From positions 1 to 64,000 of the forward strand of contig JAWLDA010000018.1 of the NCBI GenBank assembly GCA_041686855.1: 64,000 nucleotides of DNA. Reading direction: 5' to 3'. A model generated the notes under the pieces. The model was not told where the DNA came from, searched no databases, and saw nothing but the letters and a program-made list of their open reading frames with translations. Below, piece by piece: positions 34,841-42,796 of this stretch (positions are counted from its first letter, which is position 1; every line of letters starts with the position of its first letter). Origin of the DNA: JAWLDA01 sp041686855 (GTDB lineage Bacteria > Bacillota > Limnochordia > DTU080 > RSA5). A program made the translations under genes and the position numbers.

Positions 34841-35370
34841 TTGAGAGCATTCAAAAGCTCTCGTTATGGGCCATTCCGATGGCGGTACTTATCATTCCTC
34901 TGATCGCATACTTGCGCGGCGTCAAAGTGTACGAAGTCTTTTGTGAAGGTGCCCGTGAGGGGTTTGATACTGCAGTCCACGTCCTGCCGTATCTGGTAGC
35001 GATGTTTGTCGCCATCGGGCTCTTTCGCGCGTCGCAGGCGTTTGATGCGGTCCTTTCGCTCGTGGCCCACCCAGCGGCATTCGTCGGCATCCCTGCGGAG
35101 ATCCTTCCTCTAGCCCTGCTACGCCCTCTTTCGGGCTCCGGCGCGCTCGGCTACCTCGCTGAGCTGCTCGCGAAGCATGGTCCGGACTCAACCATCGGAT
35201 TAATCGCCTCGACGATGCAAGGAAGCACCGAGACGACGTTTTACGTACTCACCGTCTACTTTGGGTCCGTCGGTATTCGTAAGGCGCGACATGCAGTCTC
35301 GGTCGGCCTATTTGCGGATTTCGTCGGTTTTGTTGCGGCCGTCGTTGCAGTATCGTGGGTTTTCTCATAG
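34837..35370 (+). CDS. spmB: Spore maturation protein B
   Basis: A 177-residue membrane protein paired with SpmA. Typical features are AYLRGVKVYEVFCEGAREGF, LPLALLRPLSGSGALGYLA and STMQGSTETTFYVLTVYFG. GGAGG lies 9 bases before the ATG, which overlaps the spmA stop codon. Four membrane segments are visible. Confidence 0.93.
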   Translation: MIESIQKLSLWAIPMAVLIIPLIAYLRGVKVYEVFCEGAREGFDTAVHVLPYLVAMFVAIGLFRASQAFDAVLSLVAHPAAFVGIPAEILPLALLRPLSGSGALGYLAELLAKHGPDSTIGLIASTMQGSTETTFYVLTVYFGSVGIRKARHAVSVGLFADFVGFVAAVVAVSWVFS

Positions 35371-35452
35371 TAGGACATTGCCGGTTTAGCTGGGGATTAC
35401 CGTTAGTTTCCAGAGACTACCCACAGGATTAAGTGATACTCTTTTCGAAACA

Positions 35453-36055
35453 ATGCCTATCACCAAGCGCGGACCCGAGCCTATAACGTCGACGCGATGT
35501 AGCGGTCCGATGCTTTGGGAGTTGAGTGGCCTGACGAAATCATCGCGAATTCATCAAATTGACGAACACACCCGCTTAGTCGGGCTTTTCCCGGATAACA
35601 TTTACGTGCAACGTCTGGTCGACAGGGCGGAGACATTGGGAATATCGTTCGCTACTAGCCCCGTCAAAGAGCAGTGGCTATATCATCCCGAACATGAGAG
35701 AATCTATGTGTGGGAGCCAGACCTTGCGTTACAATCCCTTAGCTATCTTGTCGTGATACTGGCCCACGAGTTAGGACATGCTCGTGATTTTGAGGAGAAT
35801 CCGGCGCACCTCCGACTCACTCGTAACCTTCTTTGGTCCGAGGTACCACATTCTGTGGAGATTGCCGCGTTTGTGAATGGCTTTGCAATTCTCAAAGAGC
35901 TTTGGATTCCCGTGAGCCTCGATCAGTATATCCTCATGATCTCACCAGAAATTGCGGTAGACGTACGCCGTCAGATTGAAGGATTTCGCGTCTGCTGTCT
36001 TCTCTCTCCCAGGAGAGCTTCCACGACCGTCCAACGGGCACAAGCCGCATCATAA
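35453..36055 (+). CDS. Orphan HExxH-containing protein
   Basis: A 200-residue protein with no signal peptide. It has AHELGHARDFEE (His105, Glu106, His109), a gluzincin-like zinc motif, and a Glu at about 136 (SVEIAAF) that could be the third ligand. The preceding region IYVWEPDLALQSLSYLVVIL looks like the edge strand and active-site helix of a small metalloprotease. The start is uncertain: neither ATG 35453 nor ATG 35510 has a good ribosome binding site. A terminator follows at 36075. I assign no family; it could also be a toxin-like ImmA/IrrE-type protease. Confidence 0.65.
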   Translation: MPITKRGPEPITSTRCSGPMLWELSGLTKSSRIHQIDEHTRLVGLFPDNIYVQRLVDRAETLGISFATSPVKEQWLYHPEHERIYVWEPDLALQSLSYLVVILAHELGHARDFEENPAHLRLTRNLLWSEVPHSVEIAAFVNGFAILKELWIPVSLDQYILMISPEIAVDVRRQIEGFRVCCLLSPRRASTTVQRAQAAS

Positions 36056-36074
36056 CTCGTTTCCAACGTAACGT

Positions 36075-36112
36075 GGCGCTCCTCAGCTCTTTCCTTCCGA
36101 GGAGCGCCTTTC
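36075..36112 (+). terminator. Hairpin terminator after the HExxH gene
   Basis: GGCGCTCCTC (36075-36084) pairs with GAGGAGCGCC (36099-36108), followed by TTTCA. It lies between convergent genes and may serve both strands. Confidence 0.7.
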
Positions 36113-36117
36113 ACCCA

Positions 36118-37062
36118 CTACTGCATCGAGGTCGGCACTAACGAGAGCGCCTTGATTCGCGTCTCCCGCATCACTTCGATATAGAACTCCGTACCGACGG
36201 GCACCACATGCGGATTACCCCGTACAAAGTAACCTGCCGCCAATCCGATCGGCCCCAGGAGGACGACGCCGGCCAGGCTAGCACCGGCCGCCAGTTCGAT
36301 CGACTTATTCTTCTCTGTTGCCCGCTCAGCAATTTGTAGCGTCACTCGCGTAGAATCGATTGCACGCGTGTTGCCAAAATCCACTTGCACCAAGCCATCT
36401 TGACCGAGGCGTCCAGCGCTATCGACCGTAATGACATGACCGTTGCCCTCTGCACCGGCCGCAATGGCCACTTGGTTTTCGATGCGAACATCCTCGGAGA
36501 CTCGGAACCTTACCGGATCGTTCGGCTTCACCTTTTCCGAATTTAACTCAGTGAGAAGCTCAATTCGAACGAGAGTCCCCTTGGGTATCACGACGTCCGA
36601 GACGTATATCTTGCCCCCAGGCCACATCAAACCCAACAGGTTGTCCAGTCGCTCGACCAGCCCATCACTGCTTTGTGTCTGACCGTACATCGCCATCTCC
36701 ATCTGATCGAGACGGCGACTGATCGACGGACCCTCGTTGATCTCTTGGAACATGGCCCATTCGATCGCGTTGAGTTTCATGGTCAACGAGACGTCGCCGT
36801 CGGCGCCAGTTAGGAGGTTAACCATTTTTTGCAGGCGAACGAGGAAGGCGCTCTCCGATTGGGGCTGACCCAAAACGTCACGCTCGGCACGCTCCAAACG
36901 TGTCAACAGCGCTCCTTCTTGAGACTTCCCGTAAAGAATCTCTTCGATCTGAACAAGCCCCGGGGGTCCAACTGCGACCTCCTGGGCCGACACTCCAGGC
37001 GCCACCGCGGCCACTAGAAGTGCCAATACAAGTACGTACGCTACAAACCCATACTTTCTCAC
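36118..37062 (-). CDS. Exported repeat protein of the envelope locus
   Basis: A 314-residue protein with a signal peptide ending APGVSAQ. Residues 35-155 contain about three and a half helical repeats of 33-38 residues, each with an E-x-x-L/M-Y/F-G core and an R-L-x-x-M/L-E end (IEEILYGKSQEGALLTRLE, RAERDVLGQPQSESAFLVRL, QMEMAMYGQTQSSDGLVERL). A beta domain follows (IPKGTLVRIELLTELNSEKV), and a glycine-rich hydrophobic stretch near 255-285 resembles a glycine zipper. GTG 37062 has GGAGGA 8 bases upstream. It is 39 bases downstream of a barrel protein gene and probably acts in the periplasm. No known family is recognised. Confidence 0.72.
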   Translation of the reverse strand: MRKYGFVAYVLVLALLVAAVAPGVSAQEVAVGPPGLVQIEEILYGKSQEGALLTRLERAERDVLGQPQSESAFLVRLQKMVNLLTGADGDVSLTMKLNAIEWAMFQEINEGPSISRRLDQMEMAMYGQTQSSDGLVERLDNLLGLMWPGGKIYVSDVVIPKGTLVRIELLTELNSEKVKPNDPVRFRVSEDVRIENQVAIAAGAEGNGHVITVDSAGRLGQDGLVQVDFGNTRAIDSTRVTLQIAERATEKNKSIELAAGASLAGVVLLGPIGLAAGYFVRGNPHVVPVGTEFYIEVMRETRIKALSLVPTSMQ

Positions 37063-37101
37063 GTGTGATCTCCTCCTAACTCTGAGTGGTTGTACACTTC
37101 A

Positions 37102-38817
37102 TCAAAACTTAATGGAGACTTCGGCCGTCGTCACGTTGCCGTGCACGTCGCCAATCTTGGTAAAGATCTCGTACCTCAGGGAAAGACTGGTATCGTCGAA
37201 GTCGTACCGTACCCCAAGGTTCGAACTCGTCTCACTCCCTTCAACTTGATCCACAATCGAGAATCCTGCCGACGCTCTTCCAATCGGTCCCACGGTATGC
37301 TCGACAGATGCGGACGCCGTCCGAACCGAGCCGCTCGAAGAGGAACCGGGGCGATCCTTGACGTTCTCTAAGACGTACCCCAAGCTCACTTTACCCTCAT
37401 CAAAACGGACTTCGAGGTCGACCGCGGTCGTGCGTTCCGGATCACGCTCGACATTGGAAAGGTCTAACGCGGACCGCTCCGATCGCCGTAGCGAGAGAAT
37501 CCAACGTCCGATCTCCGCTGACAGATCAAGGCGGGAGCTCGCCGGTTCCTCCTCTGAAAAGAGTGGGCGGTACCCCGAGCCTGCAGATAGAACGAATGCG
37601 CCGACCGTCAGTTCCGGCAACGGATGGAGAATGGCGCCAACCTTTACCGCCCCTCCGGTGTCGTTCCCTCGTGCACTCTGCGCCATCTCACCCGAAAGAG
37701 TCAACTGCGGCGAAATACTGTAGACTCCACCGAGACGGATCACCGTACTTTCATCCTCATGGACATCGAGATCGCTCTCATTCTCTACATGAGCCCAGGT
37801 GGCACCAAGTTTGAGTCGATCGCTCACACGCATCGACCCGTCCCACGCCGTCAAGAGAGCGCCTGCTTCGGCACCGACGCCATCCTCCTGCGGGCCGCTG
37901 TGCTTGCCCACAATAAGCATCGATCCAAGCTCCCCAAGACGCACCCCCGCGCGTACACCCGAGAAGCTTTTCGACTGGGCCATGGTCAGCTCACTCAGGC
38001 CGTCTCCCGTCACATCCCCTACTCGGGCGATTGCCGACTGTGCTACGCCGATATCAATAGCACCGGAATCAAGTTCAAACCCTTCTCCTTGATCGGACCA
38101 TAGACGGCCACTCCCGCTTAGCTCAGCGCCTATCGCGATCCCGCTTGAAACGGGGGCACCTAACTGCAGCTTATAACTCTGCTCAAGTCCCTCGCCGTGT
38201 CCTAGATCACCGTTCTCCAAGTGACTCCCGAATCCGTTCACATCCACATAGCGAATTCGACTCTCTCCCCGGAGCCGAAAATCTTCAAAGACCCGCCCTA
38301 TTCCCCGAGCAGTCTCCCCCCGAGTCGAGGGAGTGCGAAAATCGGCAGGCAACGCATAACCCAACACTTCCATGTGCCCCGCCACATGCTCCAACACGTC
38401 ATGGAGTGATCTCGCCAAACGTTCGTCGATCGGTTGCTCCGCGTTGTCGGTGTTATATTTACTGATTAAGCTGCCAAGTGGTGGCATCACAGAATCCGTC
38501 GCCGCCTCGCCCACAACGGGGCCGCGCAGGCGATCGAGCAACTCCCCTGACCAAACTGAGAGGTCAAAGTAAGTGATGCTCTCCCCGACTCGCACTCGGT
38601 CCTCGACGTAAGTAGACCCCAGTCCATAACCGAGGAACGCCTTCACAGTATCGTACGCAAAGTGATCCTTGGCAACGGTTGCAAAAGGATTCGCTAAGGC
38701 TCGGGGCGTGCCGATGCCCAGCCACGCGATCCCAACAATAAGAGAGAGGGTGAAGAACACAAGCAGGAAGCCCAAGACGCGTCGCCATTGAAAGCCAATT
38801 TTTACACCGACGCTCAT
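37102..38817 (-). CDS. Outer-membrane barrel protein with degenerate SLH-like N-terminus
   Basis: A 571-residue exported protein. An N-terminal signal segment (GFLLVFFTLSLIVGIAWLG) ends before ALANPF. Then ATVAKDHFAYDTVKAFLGYGL looks like a worn SLH repeat. From about residue 190 on, alternating strands and turns suggest a beta-barrel, and the last residues AEVSIKF end in Phe. One loop has DVTGDGLSELTMAQ, like a calcium-binding FG-GAP element. GGAGGG lies 7 bases before ATG 38817. It is probably co-transcribed with the repeat protein downstream. Confidence 0.75.
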   Translation of the reverse strand: MSVGVKIGFQWRRVLGFLLVFFTLSLIVGIAWLGIGTPRALANPFATVAKDHFAYDTVKAFLGYGLGSTYVEDRVRVGESITYFDLSVWSGELLDRLRGPVVGEAATDSVMPPLGSLISKYNTDNAEQPIDERLARSLHDVLEHVAGHMEVLGYALPADFRTPSTRGETARGIGRVFEDFRLRGESRIRYVDVNGFGSHLENGDLGHGEGLEQSYKLQLGAPVSSGIAIGAELSGSGRLWSDQGEGFELDSGAIDIGVAQSAIARVGDVTGDGLSELTMAQSKSFSGVRAGVRLGELGSMLIVGKHSGPQEDGVGAEAGALLTAWDGSMRVSDRLKLGATWAHVENESDLDVHEDESTVIRLGGVYSISPQLTLSGEMAQSARGNDTGGAVKVGAILHPLPELTVGAFVLSAGSGYRPLFSEEEPASSRLDLSAEIGRWILSLRRSERSALDLSNVERDPERTTAVDLEVRFDEGKVSLGYVLENVKDRPGSSSSGSVRTASASVEHTVGPIGRASAGFSIVDQVEGSETSSNLGVRYDFDDTSLSLRYEIFTKIGDVHGNVTTAEVSIKF

Positions 38818-38883
38818 GATTGCTCCCTCCTTCTACTCTCCAATCTCTTATTGGTCGTCACGATCGCGGGTACATCACTGATC

Positions 38884-39294
38884 CTACCGACCCCTACTCT
38901 TTAAAAACCGCTGGGCCAAGATAACGGCCACATAATCGTCGATGGGTACAGGGGGAATCTGCATGCTCTGCGGAATGAGGCGTTTTAAGCCCCTCGGCGG
39001 ATTAGCTGCGAAATAACGGCCTCGGGCCTCCAACGATGAGAGGTGTTCGTCCACCACATGGATCTCAGCGATGCGCTCCCGCGCAGAATGACTCTCTAAC
39101 TCTTTCAAGAATTCCCTAGAGCCGGTTCGGTCGCCGATGACCAGGTGGAGCGTTCCGTACGTCTGCTGAACCATCTCGATGTGAGTGAGAACATTACTGC
39201 GTGGCACGACATGCTGCTCTCGCACTTTGCCGTCAGCGGAAAGGACGGCGACCCCACACTTCATCCGTCCAGGGTCTACACCTACGATATGCAT
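38884..39294 (-). CDS. RuvX/YqgF-like RNase H-fold protein
   Basis: A 136-residue protein with the RNase H-like fold of the RuvX/YqgF group. The first acidic site is IVGVDPGRMKCGVAVL, then LVIGDRTGSREF, VVDEHLSSLEARGRYF and the C-terminal IDDYVAVILAQRFL. YqgF trims pre-16S rRNA, but Bacillota usually carry that gene elsewhere (next to alaS), so this may be a paralogue. ATG 39294 is chosen; GGA is 9 bases upstream. It lies inside the envelope gene cluster. Confidence 0.7.
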   Translation of the reverse strand: MHIVGVDPGRMKCGVAVLSADGKVREQHVVPRSNVLTHIEMVQQTYGTLHLVIGDRTGSREFLKELESHSARERIAEIHVVDEHLSSLEARGRYFAANPPRGLKRLIPQSMQIPPVPIDDYVAVILAQRFLKSRGR

Positions 39295-39354
39295 GGGCCG
39301 TGAGTCCAACCTTTACGCCCCGCCCCTTACTCGCGAGAACGCTGCGGATTTGAG

Positions 39355-39392
39355 GAGAGCCCCCGGGAACGTCGTTCTCTACGGGGGCTCTC
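39355..39392 (-). terminator. Strong hairpin behind the SLH barrel gene
   Basis: GAGAGCCCCC (39355-39364) and GGGGGCTCTC (39383-39392) form a 10-bp stem. There is no U-tract on either strand, so it may be an RNA 3'-end stabiliser or a weak terminator. Confidence 0.55.
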
Positions 39393-39421
39393 ACCAGTTC
39401 ATCAATCAGCCGTAATGGGTA

Positions 39422-42271
39422 TTAGAACTCGACCTTCATCCCGGCATCAATCCGGAACACATTGTACTCGTTGGAGGTCGGCAGCCTATTCCCTTGTGAG
39501 CTGATCCATTCTCCGCCCAGTACTAGGTTGGCGCCTTCAAAGACAGGATACGTCAAGCTCAGATTAGCGACCAGGTCGCGCTCGTTGCCGCTCTCGTCCT
39601 CGTCGGGGTTACCACCCGTGATGTACTTGGCGCCTCCAGCAAGGGTCGCCTCACCTTCACGCAACGACTTCTCGAAAGAAGCCATGAACGTGTTGCGCGG
39701 CGTTCCGTAGAGATTGTTGTTCACTCGGACCACGCGGTGCTCGTACCCCGTAGTCACGTCGGTGCCGAAGATGTCATGCAGCACGTAATCGACTCCGACG
39801 ACGGCACTATCGCGCTGATTGGGTGTCCACTCGGAATTCTTCCACCAGGTTATGTCAAGGCTCTCGTCGAGCTCTCCGACGGCATTACTCTCCGTCTGAT
39901 AACCGGCGCGCACGGCTAAGCGCTCACTGAGCGGAAGCTCAGTGTCGACTGCCAAGCGGCTCGCCGAGAGATCGAGCACCTGGTTGACACCGTAATGAGC
40001 GTCTACATTAATCGGCAGACCGAGTTGGAACTCACGGCTGGCCGACACCCACGTCCCTCGTTGCTCAGCTTCAGGCATACCTTGCGCCATACCGTTCGTC
40101 CACGTCGTTTGAGCGTTTTCACGGTTATGCACCGTGGCGCTCACTTCGGCACCCAAAATCGTGGTGGCAAAGGTGGCTCGAGCGGTATTGTCCTCTTCGC
40201 CCAACTCGTTCGTGCGGCGATCAACGAGGGCGCCGATGTCTAAACCGGCAAACCGAACGCCTTCCACTTCGAGCTGGGTGTAACCGTTGTCGCCGGCTCC
40301 GTCAACGCGATTTCCGACGGCGAGCACAGTGTCGGCCCCAAAGATCGGAGTGACCAAGGCGCCGGTCAACTCACTCTCCCCCTGAGCCACTTTATCTTCG
40401 GTCGGATCGAGCTTGCGCTCCAACCAATCGTCACCCAGGCTGGGCAGCTGATTCAGGGTCTTAAATCCGTTGTTGACACCCTGACCGCTGTTGAGTTGCT
40501 TGCCGTACAGAGGAGCATAGGTGTTGTCCACCGACGCGTACTCTAGGCGTGCCGTTGTAAAGAGGACCGGCAGCTCCGCGGCGGCCTCGATAGCATCACC
40601 CGACGTCGTTGCACCTGAATTGTTGGTCGCGTTGGTCGCATAGATCGCCTGATACTCCAAGTCGGCGATGACACCGTTTGATTCTACGGAGTAGGTACTA
40701 TTCGATTCGAGATTGACAGTTCCCAGATTCTGCGCTCCCGGTGTCGTGGTTTGACGTACGCCGCGGAATGTGAGATCGAAGGAGTCGGCCAGCTTGTAAG
40801 AGGCGGCCGCACCCGCTACGTAATCTGCATCGTCGCGACGAATGAGGAACGCATCCACACTCGTACTGTCATCGAGTCCGTAAACGAGATTCGCGTGAAC
40901 GCCTTGAGTCTCATTCTCCTGCAACACGGCAGCGCTCACGATCCGGTCGTCGAAGATCTGCTCGTGGAGGATGTACTTGTTGTACGCCGGCGCCTCGCCG
41001 CGCAGGTCTATCTCACCTGCGTGCAACGAACGCAGCACACCGGGTGTCGTCAGGTCGATGTTGATACCCGGGTTGGCCCGATCGGGATCACCCATGTCCT
41101 CAACATCCTTACCGAGGAAGAGGTCCTGAAAGACCAATTCCGCAGTGATGTCTACATTCTCCGCCGGTTGAGCGCCTACACCGAGCGTGAGGCGGTTTTC
41201 AAAGTCGTTGCCTCGATCGCTAGCAAGGTACCGACCGCTCATATCGTCCCGCGGGTCCTTATTGAAAGGAGCAGTGCCTTCCAGCGTTGTCGAATTGTAC
41301 TTCAACTCGGCGGAGCCGAAGAGGCGGACCGAGCCCAGTCGATCCTCGACAGTGGAGATACGCCTGTCTTGGTCATCAATCAGCCGGCCTTGATCGGCCA
41401 CCTGACGCTCGAGCCGATCGACTCGAACACCAAGCGTGTCAAGCTCCGAGCGGAACTCGACGGCCATAGCGTCAATGTGCTCGGCCAACTCCGTTACCTG
41501 GGAATCGACCAACTCAGTGAGGCCGGCCGTGTCGCCTTCGGCCGCGGCCAATGCGGCGTTGATCTCCCGATCACGCTCAGCGAGAGCGTCAGCGATCGCG
41601 CGCTCAGCGATCATCTGCGCTTCGGCGCGAGTCGGTGTCGATCCCTCAAGCTGAAGCATGCGCCGCTCGAGATCCGTCAATCCACCCTCCACGCCGACAA
41701 GTCGACGAGCGAGTTCGTCGACATCCCGCTGCGATGCCAACTCATCCAGCCGAGCGCTCAGCCGTTCTACAACAGCATCCTCGAGAGCCGCTCTCGCTTC
41801 GTCGCTCAGCGTGCTTCCGGAGGCCGGCAAGGATCCTTGCGTTTCCTGCGATTGACCCGCGTGGCGGCGATCCACCTCCGCCTGCAGCTCGTCAACCCGA
41901 GCAGCCAACTCATCATAGCGCTCGTGGACAAGTTCCGTCAGTTGCTCACGCGTCTGGGCGATCGCCCGCTCGAGATCGGAAGTCTTCACATCGATACCCT
42001 CTTGCACTCGCGCATCAATGATGCTCTCGAAGCGCGCGAGAATACGGGCGAAGACCATCGCCATCTCGTAGCGCGTGAAGTTGCGTTCCCCGCCAAAGGT
42101 GCCGTCGGGATACCCCTCAACCAATCCTGCTTCGGCCAGGGTGACCACGGAGTCGTACGCCCAGTGATCAGACCTTAAATCCGAAAAAGGATTCTCGGCA
42201 GTCCAAGCGGGTGCGCTCAATGTCCAGACCAACATGGTGGCCAGCACGAGCGCAACTGCTCTCTTACGCAT
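39422..42271 (-). CDS. SLH-coiled-coil-beta-barrel outer membrane protein (OmpM/Omp-alpha-like)
   Basis: A 949-residue protein with signal peptide (ending APAWTA), one SLH domain at 26-80 (FSDLRSDHWAYDSVVTLAEA, EGYPDGTFGGERNFTRYEMA), a long alpha-helical coiled coil from about 85 to 320 with many E/R/L heptads, then a beta-barrel of about 620 residues ending in VEF. This layout matches OmpM of Negativicutes, Omp-alpha of Thermotoga and SlpA of Deinococcus. In those the SLH domain binds peptidoglycan polymer and the barrel sits in the outer membrane. AAGGGGGAAA precedes ATG 42271. It is the best evidence here for a diderm envelope. Confidence 0.88.
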   Translation of the reverse strand: MRKRAVALVLATMLVWTLSAPAWTAENPFSDLRSDHWAYDSVVTLAEAGLVEGYPDGTFGGERNFTRYEMAMVFARILARFESIIDARVQEGIDVKTSDLERAIAQTREQLTELVHERYDELAARVDELQAEVDRRHAGQSQETQGSLPASGSTLSDEARAALEDAVVERLSARLDELASQRDVDELARRLVGVEGGLTDLERRMLQLEGSTPTRAEAQMIAERAIADALAERDREINAALAAAEGDTAGLTELVDSQVTELAEHIDAMAVEFRSELDTLGVRVDRLERQVADQGRLIDDQDRRISTVEDRLGSVRLFGSAELKYNSTTLEGTAPFNKDPRDDMSGRYLASDRGNDFENRLTLGVGAQPAENVDITAELVFQDLFLGKDVEDMGDPDRANPGINIDLTTPGVLRSLHAGEIDLRGEAPAYNKYILHEQIFDDRIVSAAVLQENETQGVHANLVYGLDDSTSVDAFLIRRDDADYVAGAAASYKLADSFDLTFRGVRQTTTPGAQNLGTVNLESNSTYSVESNGVIADLEYQAIYATNATNNSGATTSGDAIEAAAELPVLFTTARLEYASVDNTYAPLYGKQLNSGQGVNNGFKTLNQLPSLGDDWLERKLDPTEDKVAQGESELTGALVTPIFGADTVLAVGNRVDGAGDNGYTQLEVEGVRFAGLDIGALVDRRTNELGEEDNTARATFATTILGAEVSATVHNRENAQTTWTNGMAQGMPEAEQRGTWVSASREFQLGLPINVDAHYGVNQVLDLSASRLAVDTELPLSERLAVRAGYQTESNAVGELDESLDITWWKNSEWTPNQRDSAVVGVDYVLHDIFGTDVTTGYEHRVVRVNNNLYGTPRNTFMASFEKSLREGEATLAGGAKYITGGNPDEDESGNERDLVANLSLTYPVFEGANLVLGGEWISSQGNRLPTSNEYNVFRIDAGMKVEF

Positions 42272-42796
42272 TCTCTTTCCCCCTTAAATTCGATCGACAG
42301 TCTTGGGCCTTCTTGGATAGTTGGCGATCGGATCTTAGACGATACGGGGGAGCCTCCATGGTTTCCTCTCCCGTATCTTTGCTAGACGTCACGCCGTCAT
42401 CGCATGGGGCCCTGCTCCAATCTCCCACTACCCGCCACGGATGTGGACGATAGTTGATGCACCTCCTAACCCCCACCCCGTCCAGATAGCAGGAGCCAAT
42501 TTGGACAGATCCACAACTGTGCGATTGATTCGTTTGGGCCGGGTGAAAGTCCTGCATGATCTGGCATTTTTTTGTGGGCCGGGCAATCTCTTCAGAGCCG
42601 ATCAATAAAGGAAAAATCCGGCGTCGGAGAGGTGCGCATGCCTTCGGCGCCGTTGGCATTTTATGTAACTGGAACGCATTTATTTGCGCTCTTACACGAC
42701 GGGTGCACGCCAGGGAAGGACAAGGAACTTGGAGTGTCCTTCTGGAATATCGTGGACATTCAACGCTCGTCATTTATTTAGAACTGGGGATTTTCA
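42272..42796. other. 525-base divergent intergenic region
   Basis: It separates two envelope genes, leftward and rightward. Several inverted segments are visible, such as ATACGGGAG/CTCCCCCGTAT (42328-42378), which could fold in the leader of the SLH gene. I tested it by eye against c-di-GMP, c-di-AMP and cobalamin riboswitch consensus and found no match. No clear sigma-A promoter and no credible ORF are seen. Confidence 0.4.

Noticed and set aside
40751..42178. 475-residue open frame antisense to the SLH barrel gene
   Set aside because: It lies wholly inside a gene with signal peptide, SLH domain, coiled coil and terminal Phe; the antisense product has no recognisable motif and low-complexity composition.
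42272..42796. Possible c-di-GMP or other riboswitch in the divergent region
   Set aside because: Conserved blocks of GEMM, c-di-AMP and cobalamin elements were looked for and not found.
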